From Serpula lacrymans var. lacrymans S7.9 (Eukaryota; Basidiomycota; Agaricomycetes; Boletales; Serpulaceae): 64,000 bases of DNA. Shown piece after piece: positions 44,971 to 55,952 of this stretch (position 1 is its first letter; the number at the start of each line of letters is the position of its first letter). The position numbers and the translations under genes are program-made. Location of the stretch: contig NW_006763291.1 of assembly GCF_000218685.1 (NCBI RefSeq), positions 62,001 to 126,000 on the forward strand, in the 5' to 3' direction. The notes beneath the pieces were generated by a model. The model ran no database searches, had not been told where the DNA came from, and saw only the letters and a program-made list of their open reading frames with translations.

Positions 44971-45516
44971 CTGTATTTTACCTTGTAAAACAACAAGAAC
45001 TCAAATCCAGACTTCTTCTCTAATCTCAAGTTCACTACTCACTACTACTTGTGATCCAGTGTGGTCACAACACTTCCCACTGCTACCACTGTCAACTGCT
45101 GTCATCGTCACTCATCACTTTTTGAAAGTGATTGTTATCCCTTTTGATTAGAGTCCTTCTGAGCACTACAGTCTATGCGTCAGGAGCCTGCTATCACTGG
45201 GAACTTTGTCACCTCATCATATTGTCATTCTCAAACCTACCTTGTGCTACTATTAGCAAGGTAGTGCTTGTCTATACTCGCTACAAAGCCCCTATCCTTC
45301 TGCATTCCAACTATCCCTCCTTCTCAAAACCACACACCCATACATCTTTGGGTTTTACTTTGAAGGATCGTTATACGTACCACCCCACAAACAACCAGAC
45401 CACTCCACTGTTCTAGGAGGAAAAGCCCATAAACAAGTTCTGTGGAATCTGGGAGGATTGTGTGTAAGTTTGTTTTTGTGTGTTTTTTTTTCTAACAACA
45501 GTTCTTATCATCGACA

Positions 45517-46131
45517 ATGCGCGGGAAACACCTTCCTTTTCTGATTTTAGACTTACAATATCTCACAATACTTTGTTTCTCCACTTACACTAGTTTTACC
45601 TCAGTCATTCTACAATTGACTGAGTATTTCTCTATTATTTTTAGTATATTGAATTACCACAACCAGAGAAGTGTATTGGAGGAACACTGACTTTAATAAA
45701 GCCTTTATATAGACTGGTTGCTGGAGATATAATATGGGGGCCAGACCTTGGTTGAGCATGGCCAAACAGGTGATGAGGATAAATCAAGAATGAATGGAGT
45801 TAACTAGCTACAAGTATAAAGGTAGCAAGTGAAAGAAGAAAATAGTTATGAAAATAGTAGTATACAAGTAAGAAAATGAAGATAATTTTGAACTTTGGGG
45901 TATATGGGATTGCAAAATTGCACTTATCAGTATTATGTAGGACAAGGATATATGAGATATAAATGTCAAAGCAGGTGTAGTGCACTCTATCCATGCTGGC
46001 GTCTGCATGTGGAGTGTCAGCTCTTAGGTTTTATAAATTACATTAGGAGTAGTTTTTGAGTGCCTCAAAGCTGAGCTAAAATAAAAGCCAAATATAAGTT
46101 TCCCTCTAATTTAAGGAGAAAACCTTTGTGC
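45517..46131. other. No recognisable gene
   Basis: Small inverted tract CTCAGTCATTCTACAATTGACTGAG near 45602. No coding support. Confidence 0.4.
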
Positions 46132-46346
46132 TAATAAAACTAAGTGAAACTCAGCCGCTGCCCTAGAGGCTATAGAAACGACTGAGGTATTCCTATACTA
46201 AACCCCCTACTACTTATAGTCAGAGGTGCTACTCGCTACAGTATAATAACTCCTAGGAGAACAATAGTTACTCCATGGAGTGGTGGCTATGCTCCATGGA
46301 GAACAATGGCTGCTTTTGCAGAGACCGGGTTTATCCGGTTTTGTCA
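46132..46346 (-). repeat. Copia-1 3' LTR
   Basis: Minus strand TGACAAAACCGG...CTTAGTTTTATTA, 215 bases, directly preceded by a purine tract GAGTGGGAG. The boundary is taken from the solo copy at 18431-18717, whose ends are fixed by its duplication. Confidence 0.88.
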
Positions 46347-49309
46347 CTCCCACTCGAGTGCAACCGTAGTCCCATAGCTTTAGAGAATTTCCAGTGTTTT
46401 TCGTGAGTGAGGGGTTTAGTGAGAATGTCGGCAACCATATCTCCTGTAGGAACATATGTGATTACTGCCTCTCCCTTTAATACTAAGTCATCTCGGATAA
46501 AATGATATTTCTGTTGAATGTGTTTTGTGAGAGCACGGAACTGTGGATCTAGTGTAAGAATAATAGCTGCTTGATTGTCACAGTGCAATGTTGTAGGTCC
46601 ATTTTGAGCATGTCCAATTTCTTCAAAAAGTGTCTGAAGCCATGCAAGGTGTTGTCCAGCATTGCTCAATCCAATGTACTCTGACTCTGTGGAGGATAAA
46701 GCTACCATGCTTTGTCTTTTGCTTGTCCAGGAGATTGCTCCTCGGATGGTGATAAAGACAAACCCTGATGTTGATTGAGACGTGTCTGGGTCTCCAGACC
46801 AATCTGCATCTGAATATCCATAGAAATCCATGTCCATGGAGACATCTGTGCCATCATATTGTAGTTCCATGTCCCTGGTTGCTTTCAGATATTAGAGGAC
46901 ACATTTTGCAGCTTCTCAGTGATGGCTCCTTGGAGCTGAGCTATGCCTGCTTAGTATTCCAACGATGTAGGCAATGTCTGGGCGGATTCCGAGCATGGCA
47001 TACATGAGGGAGCCTACAATTGAGAGATATGACACTTGACGCCCTTCAATATACATCTCGTGTTGCACAATATCTTCCCCTGGAGTGTTTGCGAGGAGTT
47101 TTGATTCATGGGCCATCGGTGTCCATACTGGTTTGCAGTTCTTCATTCCAGTACGCTCCAGGACTGTGTCAATGTATTGGCATTGCAATAGGGATATTGT
47201 TTTGTTTGAACAATCATGTTGGATTTCTATTCTGAGGATGTATTTTACTTCTCCAAGGTCCCGCATTTTGAATATGGATTTGAGTTTGGCTTTTGTGATA
47301 TCCATGAATTTTTGGGATGAAGCTCCTAGGAGGAGGTCATCTACATAGACAACAACAAAGCATATTTGTTTGTTGTCCCAAGATACATAGAGACATGTTT
47401 CTGCATTTAGTCTTGTGAAACCAAGCTCCTGGAGCTTGCGATCAAAAGTTTTGTTCCATGTACGACCAGCTTGTTTTAACCCGTAGATGGATTTCTTCAA
47501 TCTCCAGCAGTATCCAGGTTGGATAGAAACACCCCCTGGAGGAAGCATGTACAGTTCTTCTTCAAGTTCTCCATTGAGATAAGCTGTAGATATGTCCATT
47601 TGATCAAATTCTAGGTTGTACTTTGCTGCCAGGGCTAGAATAATTTGGATTGACTCTAAGTTTGCAACCGGAGCAAAAACCTCCTGGTAATCAATGCCCT
47701 CCCTTTGAGTAAAACCTCGTGCAACAATCCAGAGTTTGTTTGTATCTCTCAATGTTTCCGTTTTGATCAAACTTGATCCGGAACACAGGTTTTGATGTGA
47801 TGGGTTTTACTCCCTTCGGAAGTGGAACAGTGTCATATACTGCATTAGTATTGAGACTTAGGAGTTCCTCCTCCAAGGCAGACATCCATAATTCTCCATC
47901 CGGACGTGATAAGGCTTCCTTTAGTGTCCTTGGAAGGTCTGTGTTAGATGGACCAGTACTTGCTATTCCAGCAAAGAATGTCTCCTCTGTATTAGATGTT
48001 TCTTCATGAACCTCAGGAGTGTTAAATTTCTTCATGGAGTTGTCATGCTGCTCTTTTTGAGACTGTTCCTCATCCAGAGTCCTTTGATAATCTCGGTTTT
48101 TGTCTGCAGGACGGGTCTGGCGACTGCTTCTGTGTGCTCCTAGGACTTCAGCAGGCATGACTGCTCTTTTAGGAACTTGTGCAGGTACTCCAGGGAGTAG
48201 ACGCATTTGTGTGTGTGTTGCCCCACTCACTCCTGAAGGTGTTGAATCACTCCTCGGAGGCATTGTATGCCTTCCAGAAGCTGATCCAATGGACAGGCTG
48301 TCTAGCTGTATTCGGACTTTTTCCACATCAGCTGGCTGTATGTTGAGGGGCTGTCCTCCCACTGACTGTGACTCTAATTTGGGTTTCCATTCTGAAGATG
48401 GCCAGTTTTCAGGTCTTGATTGTAGAGACTGTTGTGGAGGATGTCTTAGCTGATCAGGTGCTCCCACTGCTCTCGGAACGTCTCCACGGAGGTATTGCCC
48501 TACTGCTCTTGGAACATCTTCATGCTGATATGGTTCCATTGCTTGTGGAACGTCTCCTTGGAGATGTGGTTCCATTTGCAATTCATTTGGATCTTGGATC
48601 CGAGGGTCAGGATCATCCTCCTCCAATTTTTTTTGTTCTGGATAGTGAGCATTCTCTGGAATAAGTCCCTCCCACTGATCTGTGCTAGTGTCTGTGTTCC
48701 AGGGAGCAGTGTTGTCCTTTTGTACCTTTCTGGATTCATTGAATATGACATGCCGACTGGAAAACACAGTTCATTTTTCAGTGTCTAGGAGTTTGTAGGC
48801 TTATTTTCCATGTGTGTAGCCAATCATTATGGCTTTGCGCCCCTTGGAGTAAAACTTCCTTTGCCTTTTGTCTTTTGGAATCAAGGGATATGCTTGGCAT
48901 CCGAAAGGGCGAAACAAAGTTGGATCAACTCTCCTTTTACACAGTATTTCATATGGGGTCTTTCCATGGAGTCCTGATGCTGGGCTGCGTGCTGTGATAT
49001 ATGCAGCCGTTTGCGATTCATGCATTTTGCAATGCCATTTCGGTCTGGAGTATCTGCAGCTGCAGTTTCTTGGATGACACCATCTCCTCGGAGTTGATTT
49101 TTGAATGTATTGCCAGTATATTCTCCTCCCCCATCGTTCCAGAGGAATTCTGTGTACAGTGGAGCAAAGTTTTCTTCTCCCAAATGAGTCTGGAAGAATG
49201 TTTGGACATCTTCTTTCCATTGCTTGTATTGTTCCAATGCTTCACTTTTGTGTTTTAGGAAATATATCCATGGAAATTTGGAGAAATCATCTACAATGAT
49301 AATCCAGTT
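46347..49309 (-). pseudogene. Copia-1 Pol: integrase, reverse transcriptase, RNase H
   Basis: Integrase core pieces (48801-49237) are in two frames; the reading sense moves between them near 49050, which implies an indel. The linker (47691-48767) is rich in Pro, Gln and Glu. The RT block (46916-47770) has GFTQREGIDYQEVFAPVANL, MDISTAYLNGELEEELYM, SIYGLKQAGRTWNKTF and YVDDLLLGAS, the catalytic YVDD. The RNase H block (46331-46870) has GYSDADWSGDPDTSQSTSG, SSTESEYIGLSNAGQH and LHCDNQAAIIL, with the last codons running into the LTR as usual. At least two frame changes and a stop separate the blocks. The order IN-RT-RNase H is diagnostic of Ty1/Copia. Confidence 0.9.
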
Positions 49310-49440
49310 GACAAATTATGAGCTTTACCAACTAAGCTACCAAGGCGTACTTGGAAAGCATACTGATTGGTTGCATGCCCAGAAGGTCCAGAATCACTGT
49401 ACACAGGTGCGGATCCCATTGTGTTGTGATATAACATTTT
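49310..49440 (-). repeat. SINE-like repeat 1, truncated inverted copy
   Basis: Reverse complement of about 110 bases upstream of the tRNA-like sequence at 4704 plus its first 25 bases (GCCTTGGTAGCTTAGTTGG), then a jump to the TCATAATTTGTCA tract found downstream in the first copy. Confidence 0.7.
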
Positions 49441-50058
49441 TAAAGCATGTCAGCCACAGTGACTAGTGACCGTCAAACAACGGCTGACTTTGAAAATAAC
49501 CCACTCCAAAATAAATCCTGTCAACTGTCTCAAATTATTCGTTTTAGGCGATAAGGTAATACCTGGTTTATCATAATATCCAGTTTTACCTTGAAATTAT
49601 TTACTGTTGCTGTTTCAACGCTAATAGCAATAGCTCGGATGCCTGCTTTAGCCAGTGTTGTAGCATTCTGTTTACCTAATAGATTTAGTGGTGTAACAAT
49701 AATTTGTATATATCTTGGCCGAAGCAGTAGGGGTATCAGAAAACCCAATGTTTTACCCAGACCTGTATCAGCTATACAAACAATATCCTGGTCTCCTTTT
49801 GCTATTGCCTGTCCAACTTTGGCTTGAAATAGACATGGATAAAGGCCTATACACTCCTTTGTTAGATCACAAATTTCTGGCAATGTTGGAATGATGCAAT
49901 GTCTTGATGGAGAAGCCTCAATGGACAACATGCAGGTAGATACTGCTGGATTGGGCAACTTTGATCAAATTTCCAATGTGGATCATTTTTATTGTTGTTA
50001 CTTTTTTGAAGTCAGCGGTCACTTGACGGTCACTAGTCACTGTGGCTGACATGCTTTA
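49441..50058. mobile_element. TIR element carrying a helicase fragment
   Basis: The first 36 bases (TAAAGCATGTCAGCCACAGT, continuing through GACTAGTGACCGTCAA) are an exact reverse complement of the last 36 (50023-50058), and another 14 match with four differences. TA at each outer edge is compatible with a Tc1/mariner-type TA target, though the palindromic end makes this ambiguous. The only coding content is the helicase segment. Confidence 0.85.
49530..49958 (-). pseudogene. RecQ-like DNA helicase N-terminal fragment
   Basis: A 142-codon minus-strand frame with no internal stop contains the Walker A region (DQDIVCIADTGLGKTLGFLI, GxGKT at about residues 66-70) and a motif Ia-like segment (IIVTPLNLLGKQNATTLAKA). 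This matches the beginning of a superfamily 2, RecQ-type ATP-dependent DNA helicase as found in fungal genomes. The DEAH box, motifs III-VI and any C-terminal domain are missing, since a complete enzyme would need about 400 more residues. It lies wholly between the inverted repeats of the surrounding element, so it is most simply a captured host fragment. A domesticated short product cannot be excluded. Confidence 0.75.
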
Positions 50059-50460
50059 CAAACGTTAAAGTCCAGCCGCTGTGGAGAGGTTCAGAATCAA
50101 AGTTCAGCTGACTTGCAAATTTTTATCTTATCATTTATCTAATCTAATCTACATGTCCCTAGGATAAATTCTGAACCTCAAAATAGTGGATGGGGAGGAG
50201 CCTGGGTGATATCTGGAGGGCATCACATACTGATTTCTGTCTATTATTATAGTGTTTTCAAATTAAACAATATTGACTCAAGTGCCTACTAATATTGAAA
50301 AACAGATTTGACTGAAGTATTGTGTAATGTAGTGTATTGTAGTTTTTAAAGTTTCCAAGAGAATTATGAAATGTGATAATTTAAAGCTAGCTTTGTTATA
50401 AGGAGTTTCAGCTGTAATACAGATTATTACATAATTTTCACCTTCTTCTCACTATACGTT
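50059..50460. other. No recognisable feature
   Basis: No gene or repeat supported between the TIR element and SINE 2. Confidence 0.4.
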
Positions 50461-50464
50461 ACAA

Positions 50465-50640
50465 TATACCTGTTGGAATTGTCAAGGTCAAAGTCTGGGC
50501 CTTGTTAGACAACATTGTGCAATTGAGTCTTGATATCCAAGGGCTGGTAGCTCAGTTGGTTAAAGCACCGCCATATATTGTCAAGGTCCTGGGTTCAATC
50601 CCCGGCTGGTCCAATTTGCTTTTCTGTACTCTCTGAGTCC
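50465..50640 (+). repeat. SINE-like repeat 2, plus copy
   Basis: ACCTGTTGGAATTGTCAAGG upstream, the tRNA-like core, and TGGTCCAATTTGCTTTTCTG downstream match the minus copy at 37880-38095. Confidence 0.75.
50541..50612 (+). tRNA. tRNA-like head of SINE 2, plus copy
   Basis: GGGCTGG...CTGGTCC acceptor, D arm GCTC/AAGC with one mismatch, T arm CTGGG-TTCAATC-CCCGG. The anticodon stem (CCGCC against GTCAA) is largely unpaired, unlike the preserved A and B boxes. Confidence 0.65.
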
Positions 50641-51330
50641 ACTGTGGATTATTACAAGACCTTCATAATCACTGAATCCATAATGCTTTGATTTGAAAAA
50701 GTGCACAACCTGTGATGAACCTGTGTAGTTATAAACACAGTTTTAACTGAAATTTTGTTTGATTGAGTAAACTGTAGCTTCAGAGAAGATTATGACCTGT
50801 AACATTTCAAAATTAGCTTCATGATGAGAAGTTTTAGCTGCACTAAAGCCAGATTCCTTTGTTGACCTCAAAATATATGTGACCATCACAAGAGAAAACT
50901 TTGATTTGAAAAAGTGTGTGACCTACAATGAGCTAATAACTGTAACTGTATAGTACTGTAAAATTATGGGGTTAAGCTTGTTGCATGCCACACATGAGTG
51001 ACTTTAAATTAAACTCATTCAATGTGATAATCATATTGATTTTGAAGTATTCAAAGGTAAATTATAACAATCCAGTGAAAGTTTTGAAAAAAAGAAATTT
51101 GAAAATTTATCCTTAGTATTTCAACAGCCCCTGTACTGATAGAGCTGTAAACAAGAACAAGGAGATCTGCATCAGTGTCTCTTCAATGACTATGGACATG
51201 CTTATTTTCATTTTGATGTGATGTGACACAAATGGAACTAACTTTTGGAGCTGGTATTCACCTGATCACACCAAAATTAAGCCATGCCCCTATATTCAAG
51301 TTATCTGACTGTTTATAACCCTATAAAGAA
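50641..51330. other. No recognisable feature
   Basis: No gene or repeat supported. Confidence 0.4.
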
Positions 51331-51336
51331 CTTTGG

Positions 51337-51535
51337 AAGTCCCACTGTCCTCAGGACATCCCATGGTGAATCTGGGGTGTCCCACTAACCTTATGGGATG
51401 TCCCACAGTGTCCTTGAGACATCCCACAGATTCCTTGGGACATCCCACAGTGTCCTTGGGACATCCCACAGTGGATTTGGGATGTCCTACTGACCTCATC
51501 GGAAATTCCACAATAACCTTGGGATGTTCCATGCA
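51337..51535. repeat. Tandem GGGACATCCCACAGTGTCCT array
   Basis: About eight units of roughly 24 bases, best preserved around 51410-51480 (CCTTGGGACATCCCACAGTG). Both strands are open through it because the unit is a multiple of three, so the frames are by-products. The core GGGACATCCCA is the palindrome seen elsewhere in the window. Confidence 0.8.
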
Positions 51536-51555
51536 TGACACCCATGGCATATCCC

Positions 51556-51876
51556 TATTAAGAACAAAGCTTGAAGGAAGTGTCTAGCCACTTGCTGAGA
51601 GCAATCAGGGACTGGAACTAGAGTCCAATGTGAGTAACTTTTATTATTAGAGAGTATGACAGGTATACAGTACCTAGAGTCCAATGTGAGTAACTAGAGA
51701 ATAGGAAGCATTGGACTCTGCAATACTGTCCAAAGTTTTGTAAACAAAGGTAAACAAAGCAGCCACAAAGGCGAAATAATAGAGAACACAATCAATAGTG
51801 AATGATAGAAGAATAGATAGAGAAAGGAATGAAAATATATAGGTAGCACAAAGGTGCAGAATCACCAAAACTAACA
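51556..51876 (-). mobile_element. Solo LTR, family C, ATCCC duplication
   Basis: Nearly identical to 33429-33748 with the same terminal bases, flanked by ATCCC at 51551-51555 and 51877-51881. Confidence 0.92.
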
Positions 51877-51881
51877 ATCCC

Positions 51882-52535
51882 CCCATGTAACATCTTACAG
51901 ATTACCTTGAAACCTCCTCAATACACTGATCCTGCCACTTTCCTGGGATGACCTTAACCATACAATGGGGATGATTACACAAAATACCAATAGGATATCC
52001 TCTTTTGTTTTCTATTTGTACATGTACATATTTAAAAGACACCATATCAGATTGCTGATTTTTATACATATTTTGCACTTCAAACTATAATATTATGGCC
52101 CTGCCAGGTATCCCTGGTTCCAGTTAATGTATATGCAATCTGGACATCAGGAATCAAACTTGCAGCCCAGAGTTGCAAGTGTTACTTGCATAAGTTTGAC
52201 CGATGCGGGGAAAAACATTAGTTGTCTGGGGGGCTGTGCCAAGGTGTCAATACATTTGTATGGTTGATTTATGACTGACACACCCAGTCTCCTTCAGTAC
52301 AATGTCCAACCCAAAATACCTGTATCAGGTTTCTGAATAAAAACATATTTTGGTTCATATTTTTCCATGCTAATGAACTATTTATTATCCCTGTATTTTC
52401 ACTATATTTACTGTACATATACTACTCACAGCATTCATGTTAATCACATAACACTCACAAGAATTTCACACTACATGTTTGAATGAACACTATCTTCTCC
52501 TTCAAGGTGGAATAACTTTCAAGTCATACCTTAAT
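51882..52535. other. No recognisable feature
   Basis: No supported gene or repeat before the Copia-2 LTR. Confidence 0.4.
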
Positions 52536-52729
52536 TGACAAAACCGGATAAACCCGGTCTCTGCAAAAGCAGCCATTGTTCTCCATGGAGTCACTATTGT
52601 TCTCCTAGGAGTCATTATACTGTAGTGAGTAGCACCTCCAACTATAAGTAGTAGAGGGTTTAGTATAGGAATACCTCAGTTGTTTCTATAGCCTCTCGGG
52701 GAGCGGCTGAGTTTCACTTACATTTATTA
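52536..52729 (+). repeat. Copia-2 5' LTR
   Basis: TGACAAAACCGGATAAACCC...CTTACATTTATTA, about 194 bases. It is followed by GGTTATGAGCCC at 52730-52741, a plausible initiator-tRNA-type primer-binding site of the Copia class. Confidence 0.85.
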
Positions 52730-52798
52730 GGTTATGAGCCCTGGTGCACAAAAGCTACGGAGGAAATAATTTTTATTTGAAATGGCAACCTTGGAACC

Positions 52799-54285
52799 AT
52801 GACCACAGCACACAATACATCCGCATGTCCAGTTCTCACTGGACCCAACAATTTTCAGATATGGAAACTCCGGATCATCTCAAAGCTACGTCGGGAAAAA
52901 GTTCTCTGGGTTGTAACTGGAGAGGAGCTTAAGCCCTCACCAGGAAAACCCACATCCTCGGAGGATCCTGAAATCACCTGGATACTTAAGGATGAGAAGG
53001 CACATGGAATCATCCAGGACCACATCTCCTAATGAGGACTGGAGACCTCACCAGCTCCAAGGAGTTATTTGATAAATTTGTCTCACCCCATCAGACGTCC
53101 AACATTGCCTCAGCCTTCTATTCATTCCAGCAACTCACCAAATTGTCCTGGGATGGGACATCACCTATCCAGGACCACATTGCAAAAATCCAGACAATTG
53201 ATTCACACCTCTCCGGAATGAAACTAGGAGTTGATACCAAACTTATGGTCTTTGCTCTTCTCCAATCTCTCCCATGCACTCCTGAATGGCAAATATTTCA
53301 GTCATCGGTAATCAACATGATTGAAAAAAATAAACTTACCTTTGATGCAGTTGAGATCCAGATCACTGCAGAAGTTGCACGACAGTCAGGAAAGGCCCCT
53401 GGAGGTTCCGAATCAGCACTCAAATCCGAGGAGAAGTGGTGTGACTTCCACAAAGCCAAATCACACAATACCTTGGAGTGTCAAACACTTCAGTCAGCTG
53501 GAAAAGGTCAAAAGAAGAAGGGAAAGGAAAGACACAAGGATAAAGGAAAAGAGAAGGAAAAGGCAAATACAGCGGAGCAATCATCTGGATCTGACTCCAA
53601 GGAGGAACAAAGTCATATTGTATTGGAACATGTAAATATTTCCAAGCCCCTTGTCAAAAGCATTCAAGCTTACCTTGTGTCGGAACCCGATAAGACCAAA
53701 ATAATAATCATCATTGACTCTGGAGCAATATCTCACATGGTCCCTCACCGATCCTGGTTTGAGCCAGGTACATACTATGTTCTGAATCCTCCGAGGACAA
53801 TCAGTTTTAGGGATGAGTCCTCTGTAAATGCCATTGGAATTGGAAAAGTAATCCTACAAGCAACTGTTGGCAAAAGGGACTACAATATTGCACTGTCAAA
53901 CATTTTACTTGTGCCAAACTTCACTTTAGCACTTGTTTCTTTCCACAAATTGTCTAAAACGGGGTTATCAACACTTTTTCCAGCAGGGTCAAATGCTTGT
54001 GAAGTTCAGAAAAAGAAGGAACTTATCCTCACTGCCTTACACAAGCGAGGACTTTATCACATCCAAGCAAAACCCAAAATCAACCTGGAGTCAGCTTTTG
54101 CAGCAGTAGATGTAAAGTTATTGCACAGGAGAATGGGACACATTGGAATAGACCGCTTGCAACAAATGGCTACAAAAGGACAGCTCCAGGACATAGACAC
54201 CCTTACCAGAACCCTGGAGTTTTGTGAACCTTGTGCTTTAGGAAAGATGAAGAAATTACCTTTCAAGTCCACTGGAGGAAACTGA
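52799..54285 (+). pseudogene. Copia-2 Gag, protease and pre-integrase region
   Basis: The first frame (52799-53032) opens with MTTAHNTSACPVLTGPNNFQ and the gag N-terminal LTGPNNFQIWKLRI signature. It hits TAA at the overlap TAATG, and gag continues in another frame from 53032 (KFVSPHQTSNIASAFYSFQQ). A Cys/His knuckle of the form C-x2-H-x4-H-x4-C (CDFHKAKSHNTLEC, about residues 137-150 of the second frame) is followed by a Lys-rich tract, the protease DSGAISHMV (about residue 228) and the integrase-preceding zinc segment LLHRRMGHIGIDRLQQMATK to CEPCALGKMKKLPF. The frame then stops at 54285. The early frameshift makes it a pseudogene. Confidence 0.88.
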
Positions 54286-55230
54286 GCCAAGCACCCCATA
54301 CAAATTGTGCACACAGATGTTGGAGGACCAATCAAACCAATTTCCAGGGAGGGTTTTTGGTACTGGATTAGCATTGTAGATGATTTCTCCAAATTTCCAT
54401 GGATATATTTCCTAAAACATAAAAGTGAAGCACTGGAACGATACAAGCAATGGAAAGAAGATGTCCAAACATTCTTCCGGACTCATTTGGGAGAATAAAA
54501 CTTCACTCCACTATACACAGAATTCCACCGGAGCGATGGTGGGGGAGGAGAATATACTGGCAATACATTCAAAAATCAACTCCGAGGAGATGGTGTCATC
54601 CAAGAAACTACAGCTGCAGATACTCTGGAACAAAATGGCATTGCAGAACGCATGAATCAGACATTGGCTACATTAGCAACCACTATGCTCCATGATTCCA
54701 AGCTCCCAAAGTCATTTTGGGTAGATGCCATGCAAACAGCTGCATATATCACAGCACGCAGCCCAGCATCAGGACTCCATGGAAAGACCCCATATGAAAT
54801 ACTGTTTAAAAGGAGAGTTGATCCAACTTTGTTTTGCCCTTTCGGATGCCAAGCATATCCCTTGATTCCAAAAGACAAAAGGCAAAGGAAGTTTTACTCC
54901 AAGGGGCGCAAAGCCATAATGATTGGCTACACACATGGAAAATAAGCCTACAAACTCCTAGACACTGAAAAATGAACTGTGTTTTCCAGGTGGCATGTCA
55001 TATTCAATGAATCCGGAAAGGTACAAAAAGACGACACTGCTCCCTGGAACACAGACACTAGCACAGATCAGTGGGAGGGACTTATTCCAGAGAATGCTCA
55101 CTATCCAGACCAAAATACATTGGAGGAGGATGATCCTGACTCTCAGATCCGAGATCCAAATGAATTGTAAATGGAGCGACATCTCCAAGGAGATGTTCCA
55201 CAAGCAATGGAACCATATCAGCATGAAGAT
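54286..55230 (+). pseudogene. Copia-2 integrase, broken
   Basis: Blocks include HTDVGGPIKPISREGFWYW with catalytic Asp, VDDFSKFPWIYFLKHKSEAL, then after a TAA near 54496 further pieces in other frames: GGGEYTGNTF with the second Asp position altered or shifted, NGIAERMNQTLA with the catalytic Glu region near 54640, and ARSPASGLHGKTPYEILFKR. Stops at 54285, 54498 and 54945 break the frame. The C-terminal linker continues toward 55650 in fragments. Confidence 0.85.
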
Positions 55231-55657
55231 GTTCTGAGAGCAGTGGGGTAATACCTCCGTGGAGACGTTCTGAGAGCACTGGGAGCACCTGATCAGCTAA
55301 AACACCCTCCACAACAGTCTCTACAACCAAGATCTGAACACTGGCCATCTTCAGAACAGAAACCCAAAGTAGAGTCACAGTCAGTGGGAGGACAGCCCCT
55401 CAACATACAGCCAGCTGATGTGGAAAAAGTCCGAATACAGCTAGACAGCCTGTCCATTGGATCAGCTTCTGGAAGGCATACAACACCTCCGAGGAGTGAT
55501 TCAACACCTCCGGGAGTGAGTGGGGCAACACACACACAAATGTGTCTACTCCCTGGAGTACCTGCACAAGTTCCTAAAAGAGCAGTCATGCCTGCTGAAG
55601 TCCTAAGAGTATGCAGAAGCAGTTGCCAGACCCGTCCTGCAGACAAAAACCAAGATT

Positions 55658-55952
55658 ACAACAGGAGGACTCGCTGAGTCCCTATGTATTGCTCCTGTAT
55701 ATATACTAAAATACATGAGGTACTGTACAGTTGTAAATAAAGTTTAAAGTCTGATGTCTAGCATGTGACCGGTCACATGATGAGTCCAGACACTGGTCAG
55801 GTGTTGTGTCATATGATTGGTCATGTGACTATGAAAAGTTTGAAAATGTAAAGTAAAGTAAATAGTCACATGACTGGTCATGTGACTTGGAAAATAAAAG
55901 TAAAAGTACAAAAAGTGAAGTGTAAGTAGGTACTGGTACCTCAATTGTAACA
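55658..55952 (-). mobile_element. Family B LTR fragment inside Copia-2
   Basis: On the minus strand it starts TGTTACAATTGAGG at 55952 and follows the LTR at 32038 through the CATGTGAC palindromes and TATATACA box to GGACTCGCTGAG...CTCCTGTTGT, where it is cut off at 55658. About 110 bases of Copia sequence present in Copia-1 are missing at the junction, so insertion was accompanied or followed by deletion. Confidence 0.88.

Larger units (their letters stand above)
43801..45516 (+). mobile_element. LTR-like family F, copy 3, full length
   Basis: From GTCATGCACCAAAATTGATT (43802; first base changed from T to C) to CAACAGTTCTTATCATCGACA (45516), 1716 bases. It carries the ORF at 44057-44599, an AATAAA at about 44717 and TATATAAACCCC at about 44961. 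Ends TGTC...GACA are a short inverted repeat, as in LTRs. Flanks ATTGC/AATGC agree in four of five bases if the ends are taken one base inward. Confidence 0.85.
46132..49309 (-). mobile_element. Copia-1, 3' two thirds of a Copia element
   Basis: The minus strand carries an integrase core (from 49309 down), RT, RNase H and the 3' LTR (46346-46132). It starts abruptly inside the integrase at 49309 where it meets SINE-like repeat 1. Frames are interrupted, so it is defective. Copia-2 at 52.5 kb is the same family and supplies the missing 5' part. Confidence 0.92.

Noticed and set aside
49441..50058. Helitron carrying a helicase
   Set aside because: Helitron helicases are Pif1-type with a Rep domain and lack terminal inverted repeats; here the fragment is RecQ-like and long inverted repeats are present.
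51296..51550. Open frames on both strands with GMSQGHCG-like repeats
   Set aside because: They result from a tandem DNA repeat of about 24 bases, a multiple of three; no start context or homology supports a protein.
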